This document shows positions 1-6,674 of a DNA stretch of 11,268 bases, piece by piece. The first letter of the stretch is position 1. Each line of letters starts with the position of its first letter. The translations under genes and the position numbers were made by a program. The notes under the pieces were generated by a model. The model saw only the letters and a list, made by a program, of their open reading frames with translations, had not been told where the DNA came from and did no database searches. This DNA is from Sphaerochaetaceae bacterium (lineage in GTDB: Bacteria; Spirochaetota; Spirochaetia; Sphaerochaetales; Sphaerochaetaceae), in contig JAKSPF010000028.1 of NCBI GenBank assembly GCA_024405065.1, positions 1 through 11,268 of the forward strand, in the 5' to 3' direction.

Positions 1-673
1 CAACCGTCATTTTATGCGTTGCTTCATCAAATACCAAGCCGTTGTTGGCACATTCACTCAAACATCTTTTGCAACCGTGACATCTTCTGGGTGATATTGT
101 CGCTTTTCCGTCTGAATGCATATCCTTTTTTCCGGCACGTGAGCCGCATCCCATTCCCAGATTTTTCAGAGCACCGCCGAACCCGGTACATTCATGTCCT
201 TTGAAGTGAGTAAGGCTGATTACCACATCTGCGTCCATCACAGCCCTGCCGATAAGTGCTTTCTCGGTGAATTCGCAGTCTTTAAGAGGAACGGCAATGT
301 CGTCCGTACCTTTAAGCCCGTCTGCAATAATAACCGGACAACCGACAGTCATCGGAGTAAACCCGTTTTCCCATGCACAGTAAAGATGTTCAAGAGCATT
401 CTTTCTGTATCCCGGGTACATCGTGTTACAGTCTGTAAGAAACGGCTTACCTCCCAGTTCCTTCACAATATCAACAACTGCCCTTACATAATTGGGTCGC
501 AGATAACTTATATTACCGTGCTCGCCGAAATGCATCTTTATTGCAACAAATTTTCCGTTCATGTCAATCTTGTCAATTCCTGCCGTTTTTATAAGCCTTT
601 GCAGTTTGACCGGCATACTTTCACCTTTGTATTGTGTTCTGAAATCCGTAAAATAGACCTTTGATTTTGCCAT
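1..673 (-). CDS. DUF362 domain 4Fe-4S protein (partial, C-terminus outside window)
   Basis: The reading frame runs off the left edge, leaving 224 visible residues. It starts at an ATG whose complement is 671-673, preceded by a strong GGAGGA ribosome site at 678-683. The body matches the DUF362 family, with a KMHFGEHGN segment near residues 47-54, FLTDCNTMYPG near 78-88, and SLTHFKGHECTGFGGALKNLGMG near 153-175. These are typical of clostridial and spirochaetal members. Residues C198, C201, C204 and C208 form a C-x2-C-x2-C-x3-C ferredoxin-like 4Fe-4S motif; a second cluster motif is common in this family and would lie beyond the edge. No signal peptide is seen, so it is probably cytoplasmic. 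The precise reaction is unknown; an electron-transfer or redox role is inferred. It is transcribed divergently from clpB. The family call is confident, the function is not. Confidence 0.88.
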   Translation of the reverse strand, partial: MAKSKVYFTDFRTQYKGESMPVKLQRLIKTAGIDKIDMNGKFVAIKMHFGEHGNISYLRPNYVRAVVDIVKELGGKPFLTDCNTMYPGYRKNALEHLYCAWENGFTPMTVGCPVIIADGLKGTDDIAVPLKDCEFTEKALIGRAVMDADVVISLTHFKGHECTGFGGALKNLGMGCGSRAGKKDMHSDGKATISPRRCHGCKRCLSECANNGLVFDEATHKMTV

Positions 674-704
674 AATCTCCTCCGTAAGATGTTTTGGTTA
701 CTCA

Positions 705-733
705 ATTATCAAACTAAAACCGACAGATGTCTA
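705..733 (-). promoter_or_regulatory. Sigma-70-type promoter for the DUF362 gene
   Basis: On the minus strand TAGACA (728-733, five of six to TTGACA) and GATAAT (705-710, five of six to TATAAT) are separated by exactly 17 bases. The -10 element lies about 30 bases upstream of the start codon and the ribosome site follows. A small imperfect palindrome, GACAGATGTC at 722-731, overlaps the -35 box and could bind a regulator, but this is speculative. Confidence 0.6.
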
Positions 734-736
734 CAT

Positions 737-790
737 ACTTGCATGAAAGGAGCCATTTTCAAAATTTCATTCATGAATCCTGAATTTGCC
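737..790 (+). repeat. Dispersed intergenic repeat, copy A
   Basis: This stretch lies in the gap between the divergent DUF362 and clpB genes. Bases 749-777 match 8474-8502 at 26 of 29 positions. Bases 770-790 match the complement of 3010-3030 at 19 of 21. Bases 750-764 carry the shared core GAGCCANTTTCAAAA. It begins with ACTTGC, as copy B does, and contains the small palindrome ATTTTCAAAAT. It encodes nothing recognisable. It could be a mobile palindromic repeat, a regulatory site or a transcript-end element. Confidence 0.6.
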
Positions 791-859
791 GATTTTTCTT
801 TATGCCGTTAGATTATCCCTATAAAAAGAGCGGTCGAGTTGCCCTCTGAAGAGGAAAGT

Positions 860-2974
860 ATGGAAAACATGGAATTTGAAGACAAAGACAAAGCACTTGA
901 AAAATACTGCCGTGATATGACGGCTCTTGCCAAGACAGGCAAAATGGATCCGGTCATAGGCAGAGATGAAGAAATAAGACGAGTGATACAGGTTTTGTCT
1001 CGCAAGACAAAAAACAATCCTGTACTGATCGGAGAACCGGGCGTAGGAAAGACAGCCATAGTTGAGGGGCTTGCACAGAGGATTGCAAAAGGAGATGTGC
1101 CCGATTCACTGAAAAACAGACAGCTTCTGTCACTGGACATGGGTGCCCTTGTTGCCGGGGCAATGTACAAAGGACAGTTTGAAGAAAGGCTGAAGACGGT
1201 GATAAACAAGGTTTCTGAAAGTGACGGGAAAATAATACTTTTCATTGATGAACTTCACACCATTGTGGGTGCAGGTGCTGCAGAAGGTTCAACTGACGCA
1301 TCAAACCTGATAAAACCGGCACTGGCAAGAGGTGAACTTCACGCAATAGGTGCAACAACACTTGATGAATACCGCAAATACATTGAAAAGGATAAGGCAC
1401 TTGAAAGAAGGTTTCAGCCGGTATTTGCATCAGAACCGGATGTGGAAGATACAATAGCAATTCTCAGAGGTCTGAAAGAACGCTATGAAGTTCATCACGG
1501 TGTCAGAATAACGGATGACGCAATAGTAGCGGCGGCAACTTTAAGCAACCGTTACATCACCAACCGTTTTCTTCCGGACAAAGCAATTGACCTGATTGAT
1601 GAGGCTGCAAGCAGACTCAAAATGGAAATTGAAAGTCAGCCTGTTGAACTGGACAAAATTGAACGGCGGCTTCTGCAACTGAAAATTGAGGCTCAGGCTC
1701 TGTCAAAGGAAAAGGATCAGTCTTCACAATCAAGACTTGAAAAGATAAACGCAGAACTTGAAGATCTGAAATCAAAACGTGATGCAATGCACTCAAGGTG
1801 GGAAAAAGAACGCACTGCCATTGAAAGCATACGAACAAAAAAGAGCCGTCTTGAGCAGCTGAAAACACAGGAAGCACTGGCAGAGCGTAACGGCAACCTT
1901 GCAGAAGCCGCCATGATTCTTCACGGTGAAATTCCGCAACTGGAAAAAGAACTTGAAGAACTCTCATCAATGTCCAAAGATCAGGACGGTGACAGACTTT
2001 TAAGAGAGGAAATTGATGAAGACGATATTGCACGCATAGTTTCATCGTGGACGGGAATACCGGTGGCAAAGATGCAGGGTTCTGAAATTGAAAAATACCT
2101 CAACCTTGAAAAAACACTCTCTCAGAGGGTAATAGGTCAGGATGAGGCAATAGGCTGCATTGCAAATGCAATAAGAAGAAACAAAACAGGTATCGGAGAC
2201 GAACACAGACCTTTGGGTTCCTTTATGTTTGCGGGTCCTACCGGTGTAGGTAAAACCGAACTTGCAAAGGTTCTTGCATCTTTTCTCTTTGATGATGAAA
2301 AGGCCCTCACAAGAATTGACATGTCGGAATATATGGAAAAGTTCAGTGTGTCACGCCTTATCGGAGCACCTCCCGGATATGTGGGTTATGATGAAGGCGG
2401 ACAACTCACTGAGGTTGTAAGAAGACGCCCCTATTCTGTTGTACTTTTTGATGAGATAGAAAAAGCACATCCGGATGTATTTAATCTGCTTTTGCAGATT
2501 CTTGATGACGGCAGGCTCACAGACGGACAGGGGCGTCTTGTAGACTTCACCAACACGGTGATAATAATGACAAGTAACCTCGGCAGCTCAGAACTTGCAA
2601 GCGGAGGCAAAGATGCGGTTCTTCAAGTCATAAGAGGTTCCTTTAAGCCGGAATTCATCAACAGAATTGACGAGATAATAGTGTTCAATTCACTGGGAAG
2701 AGAAGTCATCTCAAAAATTGTTGAATTGCAGCTCAATGCACTGAAAACACGCCTCAGTGCAAAAGAAATTTCACTCAGCTGGGATGATGGTGTTGTCAGA
2801 CTTATCGGTGACAGCGGTTACAGTCCTGACTACGGAGCAAGACCCGTACGCAGAGCTGTTCAAACCCTTGTTGAAAACCCTCTGGCAATCAGCCTGCTTC
2901 ACGGCCGGTTCCGTGAGGGAGACAGCATTCACCTCTCTCTCTTGGGTAATCAGATTACGGTGAACAAGCAGTAA
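860..2974 (+). CDS. clpB: ClpB-type AAA+ disaggregase lacking the N-terminal domain
   Basis: The 704-residue product is a Hsp100 chaperone that, with DnaK, extracts polypeptides from aggregates by threading them through a hexamer. Visible parts are: first ATPase domain with Walker A GEPGVGKT (58-65), Walker B ending D130-E131 and pore-loop tyrosine Y103; a full coiled-coil middle domain at about 255-385, which marks ClpB rather than ClpA or ClpC; second ATPase domain with Walker A GPTGVGKT (459-466), pore-loop Y507, Walker B ending D531-E532, and a C-terminal GARPVRRA sensor-2 segment. No IGF/L ClpP-docking loop was noticed. The protein starts in the linker just before NBD1, so the usual N-domain of about 145 residues is absent, and the 165 bases up to the divergent gene leave no room for it. 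I chose the ATG at 860 because GAGGA (851-855) precedes it. A TTG at 839 would add seven residues with no clear ribosome site. No CIRCE-like heat-shock repeat was seen upstream. Confidence 0.88.
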   Translation: MENMEFEDKDKALEKYCRDMTALAKTGKMDPVIGRDEEIRRVIQVLSRKTKNNPVLIGEPGVGKTAIVEGLAQRIAKGDVPDSLKNRQLLSLDMGALVAGAMYKGQFEERLKTVINKVSESDGKIILFIDELHTIVGAGAAEGSTDASNLIKPALARGELHAIGATTLDEYRKYIEKDKALERRFQPVFASEPDVEDTIAILRGLKERYEVHHGVRITDDAIVAAATLSNRYITNRFLPDKAIDLIDEAASRLKMEIESQPVELDKIERRLLQLKIEAQALSKEKDQSSQSRLEKINAELEDLKSKRDAMHSRWEKERTAIESIRTKKSRLEQLKTQEALAERNGNLAEAAMILHGEIPQLEKELEELSSMSKDQDGDRLLREEIDEDDIARIVSSWTGIPVAKMQGSEIEKYLNLEKTLSQRVIGQDEAIGCIANAIRRNKTGIGDEHRPLGSFMFAGPTGVGKTELAKVLASFLFDDEKALTRIDMSEYMEKFSVSRLIGAPPGYVGYDEGGQLTEVVRRRPYSVVLFDEIEKAHPDVFNLLLQILDDGRLTDGQGRLVDFTNTVIIMTSNLGSSELASGGKDAVLQVIRGSFKPEFINRIDEIIVFNSLGREVISKIVELQLNALKTRLSAKEISLSWDDGVVRLIGDSGYSPDYGARPVRRAVQTLVENPLAISLLHGRFREGDSIHLSLLGNQITVNKQ

Positions 2975-2975
2975 A

Positions 2976-3050
2976 AGAGAAACTTGCAAAGATGCGTTTA
3001 TATCACAAAGGCAAATTCAAGATTTATGAAGGAGTTTTGCAAGTTCCTCT
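2976..3050. terminator. Inverted repeat between convergent genes (repeat copy B)
   Basis: Bases 2976-2990 and 3036-3050 form a 15-pair stem with one mismatch around AACTTGCAAA/TTTGCAAGTT, with a 45-base loop. It lies just after the clpB stop and includes the last codons and stop of the convergent radical SAM gene, so it could end transcripts from both sides. There is no U-run and the loop is long, so intrinsic termination is only a guess. On the minus strand 3033-3044 is ACTTGCAAAACT, one base from the repeat 12-mer, and 3010-3030 matches copy A at 19 of 21 positions. Confidence 0.5.
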
Positions 3051-4298
3051 CAAACAAATGTTTTTCAGCTCCTGAAGAGTCAAAGGATCTATATCTTTTG
3101 AGAAATAGGAACAGTACACAGTGTTGTTCTGCAACAGCGGCTCTATTTTGAGCATCGGCATATTCTTCACTATCTCGTTAAAGTACGGAGTTCCCGGAAT
3201 CGGAGAATATTCTGCAAGTTTAGGAATACCGCCGCTGTCTTTTACAAAAGAAATTGTATCTCTTACGGATTGTATGTTCTGGTTAGGCAAACCCACCAGA
3301 ATGTATGTTTCACAGTCCTCGGCAGAATATCCGGCTTCGTGCAGATTTTTTACAGCCTGACTGTACTCTGTCCTTGCAACCTTATCCGAACTGTCACGAG
3401 CTATTTTGGGATCAATGCTTTCCAGAGAAAGTCTGATTGTCCTGAAATTTCTCTCATACAGAATCTCTGCACATTTTTTATCTATTTGCCTCACGTGAAG
3501 TCCGTTCGGTGTATGCATTCTGATATTTGAGTCCTTTGCAATTTTTTCAGTCAGCGGGTAGAAGAATTCTTCTTTGTCCAACAGCAGTGCATCGTCATAA
3601 AATGCAAGATCCTTTATCCCGAGATTTCTTTGAAATTCGTAGTCTGCAATTACCGTCTTCAGGGGTCTCCTGTGATAACGAGGCCACAGAATTTTTGATG
3701 CACAGTACTTACAGGAAAAAGGACACCCGAAAGATGTTAACAGAACACCGTAGGAAACAGTATCGTAAAGATCAAATGCAGGGTAAGGTGCAACAGGCTC
3801 ACATCTGTCCGTTTCAATAAAATCGGCTCCGAGAGTTGCGGCATGTTCAGGACAAAGGGATGCATATATTCCGCCGAGCACGGTGACCGCCTTCGGATAC
3901 AGGGACTTAAGCAGTTCCATTATCCATCTGACCCCCGGATACCAATAAGTCATTGCAGAAGTCACCAGAATATAATCGGGTGATTCATCGCCGTATTTTT
4001 TCTGCAACAAATCTATTATCTGTTCTTGCTGCAAACCGTAATGGTAATACCTTCTCGGAATATTTCCGTAAACTTCCGGTTTTTCTATCTCTGTTTTTAT
4101 TGTTTTTGTCCGACCGAATGTTTTCTCCCCTTTGGAAGCCTGAGCAATACAATCCAAAAGGACAACATCATTGTCTTTCCTTAAACGCTGAAGCAAAAAC
4201 AACAAGCCCAGAGGTTTTGACCAGAGATCCATATATGCAAAGTCAAATACCGGAGGATTGACCCCCAATATCCTCTTTCCTTTTATTTCAGTTACCAA
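3024..4298 (-). CDS. Radical SAM protein with N-terminal cobalamin-binding-like domain
   Basis: The 424-residue protein has the radical SAM signature C192-x3-C196-x2-C199 (GCPFSCKYC), which binds the 4Fe-4S cluster that cleaves S-adenosylmethionine. Residues about 8-165 resemble the Rossmann-like B12-binding fold of COG1032 proteins (NPPVFDFAYMDLW at 14-26, TSAMTYWYPGVRW at 113-125, LGGIYASLCPEHA at 141-153). No canonical DxHxxG cobalamin-ligand motif is seen, so B12 may not be bound. The rest fits a partial TIM barrel with LSLESIDP and YILVGLPNQ segments. No SPASM-type cysteine cluster is visible at the C-terminus. Start is a TTG at 4296-4298 with AGGA seven bases upstream; a TAG lies three codons further up in frame, so it cannot extend much. 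It follows the flavodiiron gene by 21 bases and is probably in the same operon. Substrate unknown. Confidence 0.85.
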   Translation of the reverse strand: MVTEIKGKRILGVNPPVFDFAYMDLWSKPLGLLFLLQRLRKDNDVVLLDCIAQASKGEKTFGRTKTIKTEIEKPEVYGNIPRRYYHYGLQQEQIIDLLQKKYGDESPDYILVTSAMTYWYPGVRWIMELLKSLYPKAVTVLGGIYASLCPEHAATLGADFIETDRCEPVAPYPAFDLYDTVSYGVLLTSFGCPFSCKYCASKILWPRYHRRPLKTVIADYEFQRNLGIKDLAFYDDALLLDKEEFFYPLTEKIAKDSNIRMHTPNGLHVRQIDKKCAEILYERNFRTIRLSLESIDPKIARDSSDKVARTEYSQAVKNLHEAGYSAEDCETYILVGLPNQNIQSVRDTISFVKDSGGIPKLAEYSPIPGTPYFNEIVKNMPMLKIEPLLQNNTVYCSYFSKDIDPLTLQELKNICLRGTCKTPS

Positions 4299-4319
4299 AA
4301 CATTATCCTACTCTTACAA

Positions 4320-5603
4320 TCAGAGAGTGAGACGCTCAAAATCTGCCGCTCCATGCTTGCAAATAGGACATATAAAGTCTTCAGGAAGAACCTCACCCTC
4401 ATAAATATAACCGCAGATTTTGCAAATCCAACCCTTTTTCCCTTCTGCCTTCGGTTTAGGTTTTACATTGCTCTGGTAATAGTTGTAAGTCATTGTCTCT
4501 CTGTCTGAAAGGATTTTTGCCTCGGTAACCGAGCAGATAAACATTCCGTGAGTATCAAGGTCAAGATACTGCTCCACACTCAATGACATGAAAGAATTGA
4601 TGTATTCTGACAGAAAAACAAGATTGTTATCAGATCTGAGAACTTCCTCTCCTTCAAATTTATTGACATCTCTGCCGCTGTGAAACCCGAAGCGTTGGAA
4701 GATACTGAACGGAGCATCAACTGAAAGGCAGTTCACATTCATAACGCCCGTCTTTTTTATAATGTCATGTGAATAGTTCTGTTTACTGATACAAACCGCC
4801 ACTCTGTAGGGAGTGCTTGTAACCTGAGTCACGGTATTTACAATAAGACCGTTATCTTTCCTGCCGTCATTGCAAGTCACAACATAAAGACCGTAACCTA
4901 TGTTGAAAAGAGCCTTCATATCACTCTTTTTTGCGGTAATACCGTTTCGGACACCGTACTCCTCTGTAAGCTCAGCAGCAAGTTGTTCAATCTGTTGCCT
5001 GTTATTGTCATTCACAGAAGAAAGAATACTTACGTCGTTATTTGCATAGATGAGATTTTTACTGTTTTCAAACAATTTTTTCATAATTTTAGCAGCCTGA
5101 GGTGCCCAAGAACCGTTTTCAATAAAAGCAACCGTTCTGTTCCTGAAGCCCCGCTCCGTAAGACCTGAAATAAAAGTTCTCATAAACGGAAAAATATCAC
5201 CGTTGTATGTTGTTGTTGCAAAAACCGTCTTGCCGTATCTGAAAGAGTCGGCAATACACTGTGACATATCCTTTCTTGCAAGATCATTGACAATAACATT
5301 TTTGCACCCTTTCTCCCTGAGCTTTCCGGCAAGAAGTTCAACCGCTTTCAGTGTATTACCGTACACTGAAGTATACGCAATCACAACGCCGTCACTTTCA
5401 GGAGAGTAATCTGACCAAACAGAGTAAAGATTGACGTAATCTTTAAGATTTTCACGCAGAACAGGACCGTGAAGAGGACAGATGCATTTCAACTCAATTC
5501 CGGCAAGTTTCTGTAAAACAGCCTGAACCTGAACACCGTACTTTCCTACAATTCCGAAGTAATAACGTCTGGCTTCATCTTTCAAGTCCTCTCTGGCGTC
5601 CAA
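4320..5603 (-). CDS. C-terminal flavodiiron fragment: flavodoxin, flavin reductase, rubredoxin
   Basis: This is the distal part of the interrupted gene, in the same frame as the front fragment. The 427-residue extent begins at a TTG inside FGALDAR with no ribosome site, so that start is probably not real. Residues 1-60 are the end of the diiron domain, with the ligand histidine in CPLHGP (H45). About 72-215 is a flavodoxin domain with the FMN-binding TSVYGNT turn at 78-84. About 225-385 resembles flavin reductase (FNIGYGLYVVTC and NTVTQVTSTPYRVAVCISKQN segments). About 390-427 is a rubredoxin with C394, C397, C412 and C415. In an intact protein the last two domains would pass electrons to the diiron core. 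Independent expression is doubtful. Confidence 0.7.
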   Translation of the reverse strand: MDAREDLKDEARRYYFGIVGKYGVQVQAVLQKLAGIELKCICPLHGPVLRENLKDYVNLYSVWSDYSPESDGVVIAYTSVYGNTLKAVELLAGKLREKGCKNVIVNDLARKDMSQCIADSFRYGKTVFATTTYNGDIFPFMRTFISGLTERGFRNRTVAFIENGSWAPQAAKIMKKLFENSKNLIYANNDVSILSSVNDNNRQQIEQLAAELTEEYGVRNGITAKKSDMKALFNIGYGLYVVTCNDGRKDNGLIVNTVTQVTSTPYRVAVCISKQNYSHDIIKKTGVMNVNCLSVDAPFSIFQRFGFHSGRDVNKFEGEEVLRSDNNLVFLSEYINSFMSLSVEQYLDLDTHGMFICSVTEAKILSDRETMTYNYYQSNVKPKPKAEGKKGWICKICGYIYEGEVLPEDFICPICKHGAADFERLTL

Positions 5604-5645
5604 AGCACCGAACTTGCCGAACGCATCAGCAGAGAAAAGAATCTT

Positions 5646-6047
5646 TCACTCATTACCGATAGAAAGAGTACTTCCGTCTTCCGCAACAACACATCGATCA
5701 GGAAAATTATCACCGTAGAAGTTGAGCATCATATCCAAAGCCTTTTGTGAAGCTACAACTTTTGCCTCAGGATATGCCCTCATAAATGCAACAATATTTG
5801 CAGAATGATCAGGCTCCATGTGCTGCACAATGAGATAATCGGGTTTTCTTTCACCGAGCTCTGAGGCAATATTACCGAGCCATTCGTCCGTAAAAGATTT
5901 TTCAACTGTATCCATAACCGCAATCTGCTCACCGAAAATGATGTATGAATTGTAAGCCATCCCGTTGGGAACATTATACTGTCCCTCAAAGAGATCCACC
6001 TTGCGGTCATTTACTCCAACATACTTTACAGTTCTTGTGATGTTCAT
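5646..6047 (-). CDS. N-terminal flavodiiron fragment (metallo-beta-lactamase-like)
   Basis: This 133-residue frame is the translatable front part of the interrupted flavodiiron gene. It starts at an ATG with GGAGG at 6056-6060, eight bases upstream, so it would be well translated. It contains the diiron motif H-x-E-x-D-H at residues 76-81 (HMEPDH), and the conserved DTVEKSF strand near 46-52. It ends at GNE just before the missing conserved block. The fragment lacks the later iron ligands and all flavin-binding parts, so it should not be an active oxygen reductase alone. Confidence 0.7.
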   Translation of the reverse strand: MNITRTVKYVGVNDRKVDLFEGQYNVPNGMAYNSYIIFGEQIAVMDTVEKSFTDEWLGNIASELGERKPDYLIVQHMEPDHSANIVAFMRAYPEAKVVASQKALDMMLNFYGDNFPDRCVVAEDGSTLSIGNE

Positions 6048-6054
6048 AAAAGCA

Positions 6055-6117
6055 ACCTCCTGCAGTTAAAAATCCGACAGCACTTATCATAAAGCACTTT
6101 CTTCAAATATAACTGCA
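6055..6117 (-). promoter_or_regulatory. Operator-like leader upstream of the flavodiiron gene
   Basis: A perfect 8-base inverted repeat (TGCAGTTA at 6061-6068, TAACTGCA at 6110-6117) brackets 41 bases just upstream of the GGAGG ribosome site. Inside it, on the minus strand, two AAGTGC hexamers (6094-6099 and 6080-6085) flank TATGAT at 6086-6091, which matches a -10 box at five of six positions. No good -35 box was found at normal spacing. The arrangement suggests a regulated promoter, possibly redox-responsive given the gene, but the regulator is unknown. Confidence 0.35.
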
Positions 6118-6137
6118 AAAAGCCGTTTCAGAAAGTA

Positions 6138-6186
6138 GAGCCGGTTGCAAAATTAAGCTTTGCAGAGAAAGTTTTGAAAGTGGCTC
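6138..6186 (-). repeat. Dispersed intergenic repeat, copy C, downstream of mscL
   Basis: On the minus strand 6172-6186 is GAGCCACTTTCAAAA, the core shared with copies A and E, and 6170-6181 is exactly ACTTTCAAAACT. The core starts within the mscL stop codon. The unit can fold: outer arms GAGCC (6138-6142) and GGCTC (6182-6186), inner arms TGCAAA (6146-6151) and TTTGCA (6159-6164) with a 7-base loop. It may serve as the mscL transcript end, but lacks a U-run. Confidence 0.5.
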
Positions 6187-6598
6187 ATTTTTTCAGTAAA
6201 TCTCTGATTTCACGCAAAAGAACAATATCTTCAGGTGTTGCAGGGGCTTCCTTTTTCTGTTCAGCCGTCTTTTGCTTAATAAGTCTGTCCTTGGCATTGT
6301 TTATTGACTTGATTACAGCAAAAAGAACAAAAGCAACAATCAGGAAATTGAAAACCGCACTGATAAACAATCCGTAGTTAAGAGTAAGCGGCTCAATGTT
6401 GTCCCCGAACTTAAGTGTAAGAACAAGTTTACCGAAATCAATACCACCGGTAAGAAGCCCTATCAGAGGGTTGATGATGTCTTTCACAAGTGAATTCACT
6501 ATTGAAGTAAAAGCAGCACCTACAATTACACCGACTGCCATGTCTATAACATTTCCGCGATAAACACAATCTCTGAATTCCTTAAAAAATTTTTTCAT
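6185..6598 (-). CDS. mscL: Large-conductance mechanosensitive channel MscL
   Basis: The 137-residue protein is a normal-length MscL, a pentameric inner-membrane channel that opens on high membrane tension to vent solutes during osmotic downshock. Diagnostic is the N-terminal amphipathic helix MKKFFKEFRD and first membrane helix RGNVIDMAVGVIVGAAFTSIV (about 14-34), the pore-lining part. A periplasmic loop follows, with GIDFGKLVLTLKFG. The second membrane helix is LFISAVFNFLIVAFVLFAVIKSI (about 77-99), and a charged cytoplasmic helix, EDIVLLREIRDLLKK, closes the protein. The start ATG (6596-6598) has a short AGG four bases upstream and a stronger GAGGAG about 13 bases upstream. It follows the nucleotidase gene by 39 bases on the same strand, so cotranscription is possible, although hairpin repeat D lies between. 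Confidence 0.95.
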   Translation of the reverse strand: MKKFFKEFRDCVYRGNVIDMAVGVIVGAAFTSIVNSLVKDIINPLIGLLTGGIDFGKLVLTLKFGDNIEPLTLNYGLFISAVFNFLIVAFVLFAVIKSINNAKDRLIKQKTAEQKKEAPATPEDIVLLREIRDLLKK

Positions 6599-6633
6599 TT
6601 TACCTGATTTCTCCTCTCTATTTCTTTTGAATC

Positions 6634-6674
6634 ACTTTCAAAACTTTGCTTTGTGAAGATTGAGTTTTGAAAGT
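6634..6674. repeat. Perfect 12-bp inverted repeat over the nucleotidase stop codon (copy D)
   Basis: ACTTTCAAAACT (6634-6645) and AGTTTTGAAAGT (6663-6674) are perfect complements around a 17-base loop. The stem contains the last codons and the TGA (6638-6640) of the nucleotidase gene. The same 12-mer appears in copies C and E. It could be a terminator or mRNA-stabilising hairpin between the nucleotidase and mscL; there is no U-run. Confidence 0.6.

Larger units (their letters stand above)
4320..6047 (-). pseudogene. Flavodiiron-flavin reductase-rubredoxin protein gene, interrupted
   Basis: Together the two halves encode a flavodiiron protein, an enzyme that reduces oxygen or nitric oxide in anaerobes. 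Domain order is metallo-beta-lactamase-like diiron domain, flavodoxin, flavin reductase-like domain and C-terminal rubredoxin. Reading from the ATG at 6047, codon 134 is TGA (5646-5648). The same frame then continues with KILFSADAFGKFGAL and the rest of the protein without another stop. Known family members have about 25 residues between the equivalents of SIG and the LFSADAFG segment, including the conserved MxHWP histidine that binds iron; here only four codons, one of them TGA, remain. So roughly 21 codons and one diiron ligand are missing. The other ligands, H76, E78, D80, D141 and H193 (numbered through the stop), are present. A deletion is more likely than recoding. An assembly or sequencing error cannot be excluded. 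Intact downstream codons suggest the lesion is recent. Confidence 0.75.

Noticed and set aside
194..664. Plus-strand open frame of 156 codons
   Set aside because: It lies opposite the DUF362 gene, whose family motifs, promoter and ribosome site are clear; the plus-strand product resembles nothing.
802..849. 15-codon open frame ending 10 bases before the clpB start
   Set aside because: It has no ribosome site and no recognisable attenuator features; probably chance.
839..859. TTG at 839 as the clpB start
   Set aside because: No good ribosome site precedes it, while the ATG at 860 has GAGGA at the right distance.
1617..2069. Antisense frame of 150 codons inside clpB
   Set aside because: It is a shadow of the coiled-coil coding sequence with no family resemblance.
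5646..5648. TGA read as an amino acid (selenocysteine or recoded) in the flavodiiron gene
   Set aside because: About 21 conserved residues are also missing at this point, and neither cysteine nor tryptophan is expected there; a deletion explains both.
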